DNA of 64,000 nt from Paracoccus benzoatiresistens (lineage in GTDB: Bacteria > Pseudomonadota > Alphaproteobacteria > Rhodobacterales > Rhodobacteraceae): contig NZ_JAPTYD010000015.1 in NCBI RefSeq assembly GCF_026913015.1, positions 1 through 64,000 on the forward strand, read 5' to 3'. The notes under the pieces were generated by a model. It was not told the origin of the DNA. It did no database searches and saw nothing but the letters and a program-made list of their open reading frames with translations. The position numbers and the translations under genes were made by a program. Positions within the stretch are counted from its first letter, which is position 1; the number at the start of each line of letters is the position of its first letter. Shown in pieces: positions 18,878-26,571 of the stretch.

Positions 18878-19171
18878 CTATCGCGTCCTCTTGACGAGTG
18901 CAGGGGTCTTCTCGGTCCACCATGGTCGGCTTCTGACGAGACGTATTTCCGATATGGTGCGTTCCCTCACCAGGTCGAAACCGCCGGTGCCGTTTGCTGT
19001 CACCCGGGTGATCCGCAGGGGCGGATCGAAACCCGTCTTCGCACATGGCCGTCTCTCTCCTGATGATGCTGGCGGGTCAGGCGCCCAGGCCGCGTCTGCC
19101 TTGTGGGACAAAGCAGCCGCCGTGAGCTAGGGTCGCATGATGTCCGACCCGACAGAAAATAGGCGACAACC

Positions 19172-19630
19172 ATGCCGATGCCTTGGACCTACCGTCATGC
19201 GTCAAAGGAATGGCGAGCGATACTGGATGATCTACGGGATCGCATGGACCTCACCTCCGAGAATTCGGCGTATACCGCGATGGATGGGGTGTTGCAGGTC
19301 TTTCGGCGGCGGCTCACCGCCCAGCAAGGGCTGGATTTCGCATCGGTCCTGCCCGCGGTCCCGCGCGCGATCTTTGTTGCCGGATGGCAGGTTCAAACCC
19401 GCCCTTTGCCTTTCGTAGAGCGAGAAGCCCTGGTGCGAGAGGTGAAGAAGGTCAGGCAGAACCACAATCTCACGCCAGACAATGCCATCGAGGCGACCGC
19501 TTGGTCCCTGCGTCGCTACATGAACAAGGCCGACCTGGAGCGGATCCTGGCGAGTTTACCCGAAGGTGCGGTGCAGTTCTGGCATGTGGATGTTACCGAC
19601 CCTCGCGAAATCGAGCCGAGGATATTCTAG
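19172..19630 (+). CDS. DUF2267 domain protein
   Basis: 152 residues, predicted soluble. The DUF2267 pattern is visible: [41 protein letters not shown] and the repeat-like C-terminal half EATAWSLRRYMNKADLERIL with GAVQFWHVD. The function of this family is unknown; members are often small cytosolic proteins found near stress genes in proteobacteria. It stands alone, followed by ~390 bp without a gene. Confidence 0.75.
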   Translation: MPMPWTYRHASKEWRAILDDLRDRMDLTSENSAYTAMDGVLQVFRRRLTAQQGLDFASVLPAVPRAIFVAGWQVQTRPLPFVEREALVREVKKVRQNHNLTPDNAIEATAWSLRRYMNKADLERILASLPEGAVQFWHVDVTDPREIEPRIF

Positions 19631-20021
19631 GCCGCCGTAGCGGGCATTACCAAGGACTGTAAGCCAGGTGCCCGCGCGCCGATGATGCGGCACTTCTAAC
19701 CGGCGACGAACGGCCGCCCCCGCAGGATGTCCTGCAACTCGTGCCGCGCCTCCGTCGGGCCGCTTTCCGCGCGTTGTGTCAGTAGAGGTCGGTTGGCGGG
19801 ACTCCGGTTCCCCCATCATCGTCAAACCACTTTGCATGAGAGCAGCCGCCGCATGTCCCTGAGACTTTATACGGGCGCCACATTCATCATGGAGAATTTC
19901 TGCATAAATCTCTCCTGTGCTTTGCCGTAGGCGAGGGCATCCGGGAGTAGGATGCCATGCCCATGTCAGTAACGTTCTGGACTGCACGTTCGGTCTGCAA
20001 CTTGGCGATCGAAAGCGCCTG
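19631..20021. other. Non-coding spacer upstream of the AmiS/UreI-like gene
   Basis: About 390 bp. Reading the downstream membrane protein further upstream from its ATG gives a hydrophilic, cysteine-rich extension with no family support, so I treat that part as non-coding. No terminator-like hairpin or promoter could be assigned with confidence. Confidence 0.4.
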
Positions 20022-20531
20022 ATGCTTCTTCCGCTTTCGCTTCTTTTTGTCGGCGCCGTCCTGACACTCAACGGGCTGTGGATGATGAACCGCATCTCGG
20101 AAGGTGAGATCGTGGTCATCAATCTTGCCGCGGCGTTCATTACTGGCGCCGTGGCGCTGCTGGTCATGTTCGGGGCAGACACGCCGGCAGCCGTCAAGAC
20201 CGCAGCGCTGACGCTGTTGTTCAGCATCACCTATCTTTGGGTCGGCGTAAACCGCCTGACGGGTTCGGACGGCCGCGGGCTGGGATGGTTCAGCCTGCTC
20301 GTGTCCATTTCGGTTCTGCCCGAAGCTGTGGGCGCCCTGCGGCACGCCGGTGATGGAATGGCGATGTGGCTGGGTGTGTCTTGGGCCTGCTGGTCCGCGC
20401 TATGGTTCTTGTACTTCCTGCTTCTCGCGCTCAGGCTGCCGCTTGGCCGCGAAACTGCTGTCGCCACCCTGGCAAGCGGTATCCTTACCGCCTGGCTGCC
20501 TGCCCTGGCGTTGCTGTACGGCGTTGCGTGA
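20022..20531 (+). CDS. AmiS/UreI-like urea or short-amide channel
   Basis: 169 residues with six hydrophobic segments. The N-terminus LLFVGAVLTLNGLWMMNRIS then EIVVINLAAAF, and LFSITYLWVGVNRLTGSDG after helix 3, match the AmiS/UreI family. Members form channels for urea (UreI) or short-chain amides (AmiS). The start at ATG 20022 fits the usual family N-terminus; upstream in-frame sequence does not. No urease or amidase gene lies within the window, so it is an orphan here. Its downstream neighbour is a convergent tetR. Confidence 0.72.
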   Translation: MLLPLSLLFVGAVLTLNGLWMMNRISEGEIVVINLAAAFITGAVALLVMFGADTPAAVKTAALTLLFSITYLWVGVNRLTGSDGRGLGWFSLLVSISVLPEAVGALRHAGDGMAMWLGVSWACWSALWFLYFLLLALRLPLGRETAVATLASGILTAWLPALALLYGVA

Positions 20532-20573
20532 AAGCACGCCGATCACCCTTCGCCCGGATCAGCGAACGCGCGG

Positions 20574-21242
20574 TCATACAGGTCTGAGGCGCGGACGAGA
20601 CCCTGCCCCTGCCCGTCTGGCAACGGAGGAGAAGTCTCCGGGCTTGAACAGTTTTCTGTTGAACAGGCGCACCGCGGTCCGCGCGGCGTCCTGATCGCTG
20701 ATGCCGGGCGTCCAGCGGGCCAGATCGCCGAGCATCATCTTGGTGATGACGCCGTAGAGATAGGTGTGGCTCATCGCCCGCAGCATGACCAGGTCCTCAT
20801 CCGGATCCAGATAGCCATCGTGCTGCGCACGCTGCAGGATCTTCAGGACGAGATCATGGACCGATTGCTCATATTGCAGCAGGCGCGGATGAGCTTCGAA
20901 CAGGCTGGCAGGCATCTCTCCGACAAGCCGGAACTCCTGGGGGTAGAGGCAGGCCCAGTCGACATAAGCGACAGCGATCGCCTCCAGCTGGTCGACCGGC
21001 GAGGAACAGAAGGCAATCTCGCACGTGATCGTGTGCAGCAATCGTTGCAAGGCCACATCGGCCATGACCACCAGAAGATGATCCCGGTCGAAGATGACCG
21101 TTTTCAGCGCTTCCTTCTCGACGCCAAGTGCCTTGGCCACGACTTTCAAACGCGGCAGCTCGCCCGTTTCTGCCGCGATGCGGCTGGCTGCGGCAATGGC
21201 GGCCGAGAGCAGATGTTGGCCAGGCTGAAGGGTGACAGGCAT
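20574..21242 (-). CDS. TetR-like regulator with degenerate N-terminal HTH
   Basis: 222 residues. The first part, ELPRLKVVAKALGVEKEALKTVI followed by FDRDHLLVVMADVALQRLL, follows the TetR helix-turn-helix spacing, although the turn is atypical. The C-terminal half, AIAVAYVDWACLYPQEFRLV, resembles the WHG/TetR_C ligand domain. I use ATG 21240-21242; a TTG three codons upstream is also possible, and neither has a clear ribosome site. It is convergent with the AmiS/UreI-like gene and borders an insertion-sequence graveyard. Its targets are not evident. Confidence 0.68.
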   Translation of the reverse strand: MPVTLQPGQHLLSAAIAAASRIAAETGELPRLKVVAKALGVEKEALKTVIFDRDHLLVVMADVALQRLLHTITCEIAFCSSPVDQLEAIAVAYVDWACLYPQEFRLVGEMPASLFEAHPRLLQYEQSVHDLVLKILQRAQHDGYLDPDEDLVMLRAMSHTYLYGVITKMMLGDLARWTPGISDQDAARTAVRLFNRKLFKPGDFSSVARRAGAGSRPRLRPV

Positions 21243-21417
21243 AAGACTCAAGGGAGGTTTTGTGGACGTTTTGCTATTTTATGTAAGCTAATGCCGAAAC
21301 GAGAAAAAGACGATGAAAATTGGAATGTCCTGATCTTTGTGTATCTGGCCCGGTCCATGCGGTTTAGCGCCGAAGCGATTGCCGAACATCATGGCCAGCT
21401 GATCGCGGGCTGCAAAT

Positions 21418-21665
21418 CGTCGTGGGCGACACCAAGGGCCACATGGACGGCCTTGTTCTTGACCGTGCGGCTGTCGGCATCCCGGACCTTTATCCGCAAG
21501 GCGTCGAAGATGGAGGAGGATCAGAAAACGGGGTGGGGCTCCGTTTTCTGGACGACGGATCGAATACGTCCGGTCCAAGGCCCGGTTCTGCCATTCCCGA
21601 ACCTCCTCCAGAACGGCGTCGGGGACACGGCTGACCAGGGCAGGCGCGACCTTCAGGCGATGAAG
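21418..21665 (-). mobile_element. IS256 (Mutator) transposase fragment, interrupted
   Basis: On the minus strand a segment LKVAPALVSRVPDAVLEEVR then EWQNRALDRTYS is followed, in another frame, by IFDALRIKVRDADSRTVKNK and AVHVALGVAHD. These are consecutive blocks of IS256-type transposases (EWQ-x-R-x-L-D-x-x-Y ... V-F-I/L-D-A-I-x-V-K-V-R-D-G). The catalytic Asp after the second block and everything beyond is missing. About 40 bp with a perfect hairpin separate the two blocks. It is non-functional. Confidence 0.6.
21522..21550. repeat. Perfect 10-bp inverted repeat inside the IS256 remnant
   Basis: CAGAAAACGG, nine-base loop, CCGTTTTCTG. It lies exactly between the two recognisable IS256 blocks. 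The motif CCGTTTTCTGG recurs near 21,752-21,762, at the end of the IS3 orfA fragment, which hints that both copies are ends of a lost element. Confidence 0.55.
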
Positions 21666-21997
21666 GTCAAGCAAATGGACCCGGATGTCGCGCGCCGCCA
21701 GCCCGGTGGCATAAAGCTAGATGATCTTGTTCGTCGGAAAAACAGTCCACCGGGCCGTTTTCTGGTCCGGCTCAAATCCTTGAAGATGCGGATCTCGCGC
21801 CGAAGCCACTCGTTCTCGCGTGCAAGCTCGCGATCATCGGCGAATGCCACACCCGTGTCGCGGTGCGTGTTCGCCCGCCTGTTCAGGATCGACATGCCGA
21901 TCCCCAAGTCCCCCGCGACCGGACACCGCGATAGCTCGCTCCTTAGCGCAATTCGCACAGCATCCTTGCGAAATCCATCCGTCCTGCTTGTGCCCAT
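21653..21997 (-). pseudogene. IS3-family OrfA (transposase N-terminal HTH), degenerate
   Basis: The reading frame gives GFRKDAVRIALRSELSRCPV then AGDLGIGMSILNRRANTHRD and LARENEWLRREIRIFKD, the HTH and leucine-zipper region of IS3-family OrfA (usual R-x-Y-x-x-E-F-R-x-D-A-V-R-I-A ... L-G-V-G-x-S-T-L-N-K-W). The first residues and the canonical C-terminus are altered and no OrfB follows, so it is a relic. A ribosome site AAAGGAG lies 7 nt upstream of its ATG. Confidence 0.65.
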
Positions 21998-22004
21998 GAT
22001 CTAT

Positions 22005-22036
22005 CTCCTTTGCCGCACAGTATGCTGTCAAAGGAG
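22005..22036. repeat. 8-bp inverted repeat in front of the IS3 OrfA remnant
   Basis: CTCCTTTG (22005-22012) and CAAAGGAG (22029-22036), 16 bp apart. One arm contains the ribosome site of the OrfA remnant, so the hairpin would sequester it; this may be a translation-limiting structure of the original element. About 180 bp of featureless sequence follow up to the NagB-II-type gene. Confidence 0.35.
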
Positions 22037-22214
22037 CGGCACCAAACTGCGGCAGGTCCATCTCTTTCGCTCAGGAGCCGCGTGAATCGCTCAACATCTG
22101 GCCCGCAATGGCAGCAAGGCCGCAATCCGCCACCGACCACGACAGCCACGGGTCAGGAACTCCTCTGCGCCGAAAATTCGCGCAAGGCCAGAACAGCTTG
22201 AAGGGCGCGGCCCG

Positions 22215-23240
22215 CTAGATGGTTTCCGTCACCTTCCGCAGATGCGGAGGCACATCGGGATCAAAGCCGCGCCGCCGCGCCAATCCTTCGACGCAGGCAT
22301 AGAACGAAACCGCAAGCACCAGGGGCGCAACAATCGGGTGCAGGTCCGGCACGGAAGGCAGCGTCACTGCGCCCTTGGCCTCGGCCCCGGTCAGGAAGAC
22401 ATCGGCCCCCTGCCCGGCCAGGCGTTCAGCCGTGGCTACAAGCTGCGGCAGGGCAGCATCCGCAACGCCCAGGGCCAGCACCGGAAAGCCGGGCAGCACG
22501 ATGGCTGCCGGCCCATGCAGGACCTCGGCCGCGCTGAAGCTTTCGGCATGGAGCCCCGAGGTTTCCTTCAGCTTGAGCGCGGCCTCGTTGGCGATGGCCA
22601 AGGTGGGGCCACGACCCAGGACATAGGCCGAACTGGCCCGCGACAGGCGTTCCGAAAGGGGTGACCAATCGCACTCCAGCGCCTTGGCGAAAGCCTCGGG
22701 CAACTCTGCCACGGCACGGCAAAGAGTTGCGTTTTGACCCCATTCGCCCAGCAGCGCCAGGCCTGCCAGCACGCTGGTGACGAAGGTCTTGGTGGCGGCC
22801 ACGCTTTGCTCGATACCGGCCAGCAGCGGCAGCGAATGGGCCGAAGCCTCGGCCAAGGGGCTGTCGGGGGCATTGCTGATGGCGATCGACAGCGCGCCCC
22901 CCTGGTCGGCGCTGCGAACCATCTCGACGATGTCGGGGCTGCGGCCCGATTGCGAAATGCCGATGCAGGTCGCCTGCGCCAGATACATCGAACGCCGATA
23001 GATCGAGGCGATCGAGGGCCCGAGCGAGGCGACAGGAAGGCCCAGTTCCAGTTCGATGGCATATTTCAGGTAAGTGGCCGCATGATCGGAGGAACCGCGC
23101 GCGACGGTCGTCACCACGACGGGCCGCCTTTCGCGCATCGCCGCCGCTGCCGCCCGCACGGCGTCCCGGCTGCCGTCCAGGAAGCGGCGTGCAGCTTCGG
23201 GAATTTCGGCGACTTCTCGCGCCATATGGCTTTGGGTCAT
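22215..23240 (-). CDS. SIS-domain glucosamine-6-phosphate deaminase (NagB-II type)
   Basis: 341 residues with two SIS domains: TVARGSSDHAATYLKYAIEL and CIGISQSGRSPDIVEMV in the first, AYVLGRGPTLAIANEAALKL and EVLHGPAAIV in the second. It lacks the glutaminase domain of GlmS. Isolated double-SIS proteins ending in DPDVPPHLRKVTETI match NagB-II deaminases, which convert glucosamine-6-P to fructose-6-P plus ammonia. It follows gntR with a 4-bp ATGA overlap. The divergent operon encodes a MurQ-type etherase and a sugar importer, so it would be the last amino-sugar step into glycolysis. Confidence 0.82.
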   Translation of the reverse strand: MTQSHMAREVAEIPEAARRFLDGSRDAVRAAAAAMRERRPVVVTTVARGSSDHAATYLKYAIELELGLPVASLGPSIASIYRRSMYLAQATCIGISQSGRSPDIVEMVRSADQGGALSIAISNAPDSPLAEASAHSLPLLAGIEQSVAATKTFVTSVLAGLALLGEWGQNATLCRAVAELPEAFAKALECDWSPLSERLSRASSAYVLGRGPTLAIANEAALKLKETSGLHAESFSAAEVLHGPAAIVLPGFPVLALGVADAALPQLVATAERLAGQGADVFLTGAEAKGAVTLPSVPDLHPIVAPLVLAVSFYACVEGLARRRGFDPDVPPHLRKVTETI

Positions 23241-24010
23241 GCGGGCCTCCCGTCCGTGGCGGCGGCCGATTTCAGCTCCACTGCGAAATCATAGGCGTCA
23301 CCGCGATAAAGCGACCTGGTAAACTCGATCACCTGCCCGGAGGGCAGGTAGGAAATGCGCTCCATCCTCAGTCCGGCCACCCCCGGCGTGACATGCAGGA
23401 AGCCTGCATCCTCCTCGCCCAGATTGGTGGCGGAAATGCGTTGTACGGCCCTCACGGGCCGCAAGCCCCGCTCCTCGAGAACTTCATACAGCGAGTCTTC
23501 CACTGCTTCGGGCTGGGGCAGGACCTGCTGCAAGAGAGATGCGCGCTCGATGGCCAAGGGAACCCCGTCGGAAAGGCGCACCCTTTCCAGACGCGCCACC
23601 CGGTCGACGGAGCCAAGACCGAGGGCCATCATTTCCTCGGGGGTGGGCGCGAAAAGCCCGCGCCGGAGCCAGCGGCTTTCGACCGAACGGCCGCGCCGGG
23701 CCATGTCCTCGGTGAACGAGGTCAGCAACGAAAGTGCCTGTTCCAGCCTTTCCATCTTTCGCGCGACGAACGTCCCCGATCCGCGCCGCTGCACAAGTTG
23801 CCCCGAGGCTACGAGTTCCTGCACGCCCCTGCGCACCGTCACCCGCGACAGGCCGGTCAGGCTTGCCATCTCGCGTTCCGGCGGCAGGCTGTCGCCGGGG
23901 CGTAGCTGGCCCGAGGCGATGGCATCCGCGATGCGGCGCTGCAACTGCAGATAAAGCGGGCCTCGGCCAGTCTCCTCGAAACCCTCGGGGCTGAACGGAT
24001 CCTGCGTCAT
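23237..24010 (-). CDS. GntR family regulator (HutC/NagR subfamily, UTRA domain)
   Basis: 257 residues. The winged helix is SLPPEREMASLTGLSRVTVR then RGVQELVASGQLVQRRGSGTFV, and the C-terminal UTRA ligand domain includes DGVPLAIERASLL and VAGLRMERISYLPSGQVIEFT. UTRA-type GntR proteins usually sense phosphorylated sugars. It overlaps both the short kinase remnant upstream and the deaminase downstream by 4 bp each. Inverted 9-bp repeats in the divergent region are candidate binding sites. Confidence 0.9.
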   Translation of the reverse strand: MTQDPFSPEGFEETGRGPLYLQLQRRIADAIASGQLRPGDSLPPEREMASLTGLSRVTVRRGVQELVASGQLVQRRGSGTFVARKMERLEQALSLLTSFTEDMARRGRSVESRWLRRGLFAPTPEEMMALGLGSVDRVARLERVRLSDGVPLAIERASLLQQVLPQPEAVEDSLYEVLEERGLRPVRAVQRISATNLGEEDAGFLHVTPGVAGLRMERISYLPSGQVIEFTRSLYRGDAYDFAVELKSAAATDGRPA

Positions 24011-24126
24011 GACGCCTGCGCCAGATCAAGGGCAAGCGCGACGGCCCGGTCGAGCGAGGATCCGGCAAGACCCAGGGCTGCGCGCCACCCCGTGCCACCC
24101 TCGCCAGAGCTCAGATAAAGCGACAT
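24007..24126 (-). pseudogene. Internally deleted BadF-type sugar kinase remnant (39 codons)
   Basis: The frame reads MSLYLSSGEGGTGWRAALGL then AGSSLDRAVALALDLAQAS and stops in an ATGA overlap with gntR. A strong ribosome site (CAGGAGA, 6 nt) precedes the ATG. The first half resembles the N-terminal phosphate loop of BadF/BadG/BcrA/BcrD-type kinases (usually Y-L-x-x-D-G-G-G-T-x-C-R-A-A-L), and the second half resembles their C-terminus (x-A-L-D-G-A-L-x-L-A). The ~250 residues between are absent, in frame. The catalytic Asp is also replaced. I infer a deletion that kept translational coupling to gntR. A genuine short leader peptide is the alternative. Confidence 0.5.
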
Positions 24127-24183
24127 GAGATTCTCCTGCCGCCACAATAATACCAGCGCAATGCCAATCGGAAGGTGAAATCT

Positions 24184-24255
24184 TGCCAAACCGAACAAAC
24201 GCCACCTTTAAGCAATCTTCAGACAAGAGACTTTACAGAAGGTATTGGTTTGGCA
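24184..24255. promoter_or_regulatory. Inverted 9-bp repeats in the gntR-murQ divergent promoter region
   Basis: TGCCAAACC at 24184-24192 and its exact reverse complement GGTTTGGCA at 24247-24255, 54 bp apart, between the divergent transcripts. A third partial copy (ATGCCAA) lies near 24162. They are candidate operators for the UTRA-type GntR regulator. Core promoter elements were not clear. Confidence 0.35.
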
Positions 24256-24279
24256 TCCTCTGGCCAGAGGAGGAATCAC

Positions 24280-25167
24280 ATGGACTCTCGTCCTACCGAA
24301 CAGCGCCATCCTCAGGCCGACGGGCTGCATCTGCGACCCGCAGCCCAGATCGGCGCGCTTTTCGTGCAGGCGCAGAGCGATGCCATCCAGAGCCTTTCCG
24401 CAGCCTTTCCCGCGATCGAGGCGGCAGCCGAAGTCGCTGCGGCGGCCCTGCGGCGGGGCGGCAGGCTGGGATATGCCGGGGCGGGAAGCTCGGGCCTGAT
24501 GGCTCTTGCCGACGCGCTGGAACTGGCCGGCACCTTCGGCATCCCCCCCGACCGCACACCCATCCTTTTCGCCGGCGGCCTGTCTGCGCTTTCGCACATG
24601 CCTGGCGATGTCGAGGATGACACATCTGCCGGGGCCGAGGATTTCCGGCGCAGCGGTCTGTCCAACGGCGATGTGCTGATCGTCGTCTCGGCATCAGGCA
24701 GCACACCCTATTCCTTAGCGGTGGCGGACGCCGCCAAGGCCGTTGGTGTCACCGTGGTCGGCCTGGCCAATGTGGCCCCCTCGCCGCTTTTGCAGCAGGC
24801 GGACATCGCGATGCATCTGGCGACTGCGGCAGAACTGGTGGCGGGCTCGACGCGGCTCGGCGCGGCAACGGCGCAAAAGGCTGCGCTGAACCTTGTGTCG
24901 GTGCTGGTGGGCATCGCGCTTGGGCATGTGCATGACGGCTACATGGTCAATGTGCAGGCCGACAACGCCAAGCTGGTCGGCCGTGCCGCACGGATCGTGG
25001 CGGGCGTGGCCCGCGTCGATGAAGACACGGCCAGGGCCGCCCTGGCGCGGTCCGAAGGCGGGGTGAAACGGGCGATCCTGGTGGCGCAGGGTCGCACGCC
25101 GCATGATGCGGAACAGGCGCTGCGGCAAAGCGGCGGCCATCTGGCGCCCCTGCTGCAGAAAGCCTGA
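24280..25167 (+). CDS. MurQ-type N-acetylmuramic acid 6-phosphate etherase-like protein
   Basis: 295 residues, SIS fold. MurQ features are the opening TEQRHPQADGL, GRLGYAGAGSSGLMALADAL, DVEDDTSAGAEDF, VSASGSTPYSLAVADAAKAVG and the active-site stretch AELVAGSTRLGAATAQKAALN. Near the end is HVHDGYMVNVQADNAKLVGRAARIV. MurQ cleaves the lactyl ether of MurNAc-6-P to GlcNAc-6-P and lactate. The start at ATG 24280 has AGAGGAGG 7 nt upstream; in-frame sequence before it lacks family similarity. It is the first gene of an operon with an ABC sugar importer. A related lactyl-sugar substrate is possible. Confidence 0.75.
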   Translation: MDSRPTEQRHPQADGLHLRPAAQIGALFVQAQSDAIQSLSAAFPAIEAAAEVAAAALRRGGRLGYAGAGSSGLMALADALELAGTFGIPPDRTPILFAGGLSALSHMPGDVEDDTSAGAEDFRRSGLSNGDVLIVVSASGSTPYSLAVADAAKAVGVTVVGLANVAPSPLLQQADIAMHLATAAELVAGSTRLGAATAQKAALNLVSVLVGIALGHVHDGYMVNVQADNAKLVGRAARIVAGVARVDEDTARAALARSEGGVKRAILVAQGRTPHDAEQALRQSGGHLAPLLQKA

Positions 25168-25222
25168 CCGCGACGGAACCATAGTCAACGGGCGCGACAG
25201 TGTCCTTCACAGGGAGATGACG

Positions 25223-26479
25223 ATGAAAAAGACCCTCGGAACGGCCCTTCTGGCAGGCACGGTGCTGGGCGGAGCCGCTTGGGCCGAGGATGTCACGCTG
25301 ACCATCGAAAGCTGGCGCAACGATGACATCACCATCTGGCAGGAAACGCTGATCCCGGCGTTCGAAGCGGCCAATCCCGGCATCAAGGTGGCCTTTTCCC
25401 CCAGTGCCCCGGCCGATTACAATGCCGTACTGAATTCCAAGCTGGACGCAGGTTCGGCGGGCGACCTGATCACCTGCCGCCCCTTTGACGCCTCGCTGGA
25501 GCTTTACAACAAGGGCCAGCTTGCCGATCTGACCTCGCTTGCGTCCATGGCGAATTTCTCGGATGTGGCGAAGTCCGCATGGCAGACCGACGACGGCGCA
25601 GCCACGTTCTGCGTGCCGATGGCTTCGGTGATCCACGGTTTCCTCTATAATGCGGATGCCTTTGCGGAACTCGGGATCGAGCCGCCGACGACCGAGGAGG
25701 AATTCTTCGCCGTTCTGGACAAGATCAAGGAGGACGGGACCTATATTCCGATGGCCATGGGCACCCAGGACCAGTGGGAAGCCGCGACCATGGGCTATCA
25801 GAACATCGGCCCGAACTATTGGAAGGGCGAGGAAGGCCGCAAGGCGCTGATCGAGGGCACGCAGAAGCTGACCGACGAGCCCTGGGTCGCGCCTTTCGTC
25901 CAGTTGGCGAAGTGGAAGGATTACCTGGGCGACGGCTTCGAGGCGCAGACCTATCCTGACAGCCAGAACCTGTTCACCCTGGGCCGCGCCGCGATCTATC
26001 CGACGGGTTCGTGGGAAATCGGGGTGTTCAACCCGCAGGTTTCCTTCACCATGGGCGCCTTCCCGCCGCCTGTGCCGAAGGCAGGGGACGAGTGCTATAT
26101 CTCGGACCACACCGACATCGCGCTTGGCATGAACGCCAAGACCGGCCACCCCGAGGAAGCAAAGAAGTTCCTTGAATGGGTCGGCTCGCCGGAATTCGCC
26201 ACGCTTTATGCCAACGCGCTGCCGGGCTTCTTCTCTCTGAATTCGACCGCGGTCGAGATGGAAGATCCGCTGGCCAAGGAATTCGTCTCGTGGCGCGAGA
26301 AGTGCCAGCCGACGATCCGGTCCACCTACCAGATCCTGTCGCGCGGCACGCCGAACCTGGAAAACGAAACCTGGAACGCTTCGGCCAACGTGGTCCGGGG
26401 CGCCGAGACGCCGGAAGACGCGGCCAAGCGCCTGCAGGAAGGGCTGGCCTCCTGGTATGAACCGCAGAAGGCGCAGTAA
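25223..26479 (+). CDS. Sugar ABC transporter substrate-binding protein
   Basis: 418 residues, family-1 extracellular solute-binding protein. The signal peptide is MKKTLGTALLAGTVLGGAAWA, with mature protein from ~22. Typical body segments are IPAFEAANPGIKVAF, YNAVLNSKLDAGSAGDLI, LFTLGRAAIYPTGSWEIG and EEAKKFLEWVGSPEFATLYANALPGFF. The ATG at 25223 has AGGGAG 6-11 nt upstream. It binds a sugar, probably an amino sugar given its neighbours, and delivers it to the two permeases downstream. A hairpin follows its stop and probably keeps its mRNA more abundant than the rest. Confidence 0.9.
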   Translation: MKKTLGTALLAGTVLGGAAWAEDVTLTIESWRNDDITIWQETLIPAFEAANPGIKVAFSPSAPADYNAVLNSKLDAGSAGDLITCRPFDASLELYNKGQLADLTSLASMANFSDVAKSAWQTDDGAATFCVPMASVIHGFLYNADAFAELGIEPPTTEEEFFAVLDKIKEDGTYIPMAMGTQDQWEAATMGYQNIGPNYWKGEEGRKALIEGTQKLTDEPWVAPFVQLAKWKDYLGDGFEAQTYPDSQNLFTLGRAAIYPTGSWEIGVFNPQVSFTMGAFPPPVPKAGDECYISDHTDIALGMNAKTGHPEEAKKFLEWVGSPEFATLYANALPGFFSLNSTAVEMEDPLAKEFVSWREKCQPTIRSTYQILSRGTPNLENETWNASANVVRGAETPEDAAKRLQEGLASWYEPQKAQ

Positions 26480-26508
26480 GCCGCAAGATCGGGCTTTCCG
26501 CACTTCGG

Positions 26509-26537
26509 AAGGCCGGGGCTGAGGTCCCGGCCTTTTT
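26509..26537 (+). terminator. Intra-operon hairpin with T-tract after the binding-protein gene
   Basis: AAGGCCGGG, eight-base loop, CCCGGCCTT followed by T-rich sequence to 26537. The stem is perfect and GC-rich. It lies 30 bp after the solute-binding protein stop and 35 bp before the first permease. Such partial terminators or 3' stabilisers are common between binding protein and permease genes. Confidence 0.7.
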
Positions 26538-26571
26538 CCGCAGAGAATGTTTGCTTTCAAGGGGTGCGATC

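Noticed and set aside
18878..19111. 77-codon minus-strand frame ending directly before the HtrA-like start
   Set aside because: No ribosome site or recognised domain. It may simply be an open leader; too weak to call a gene.
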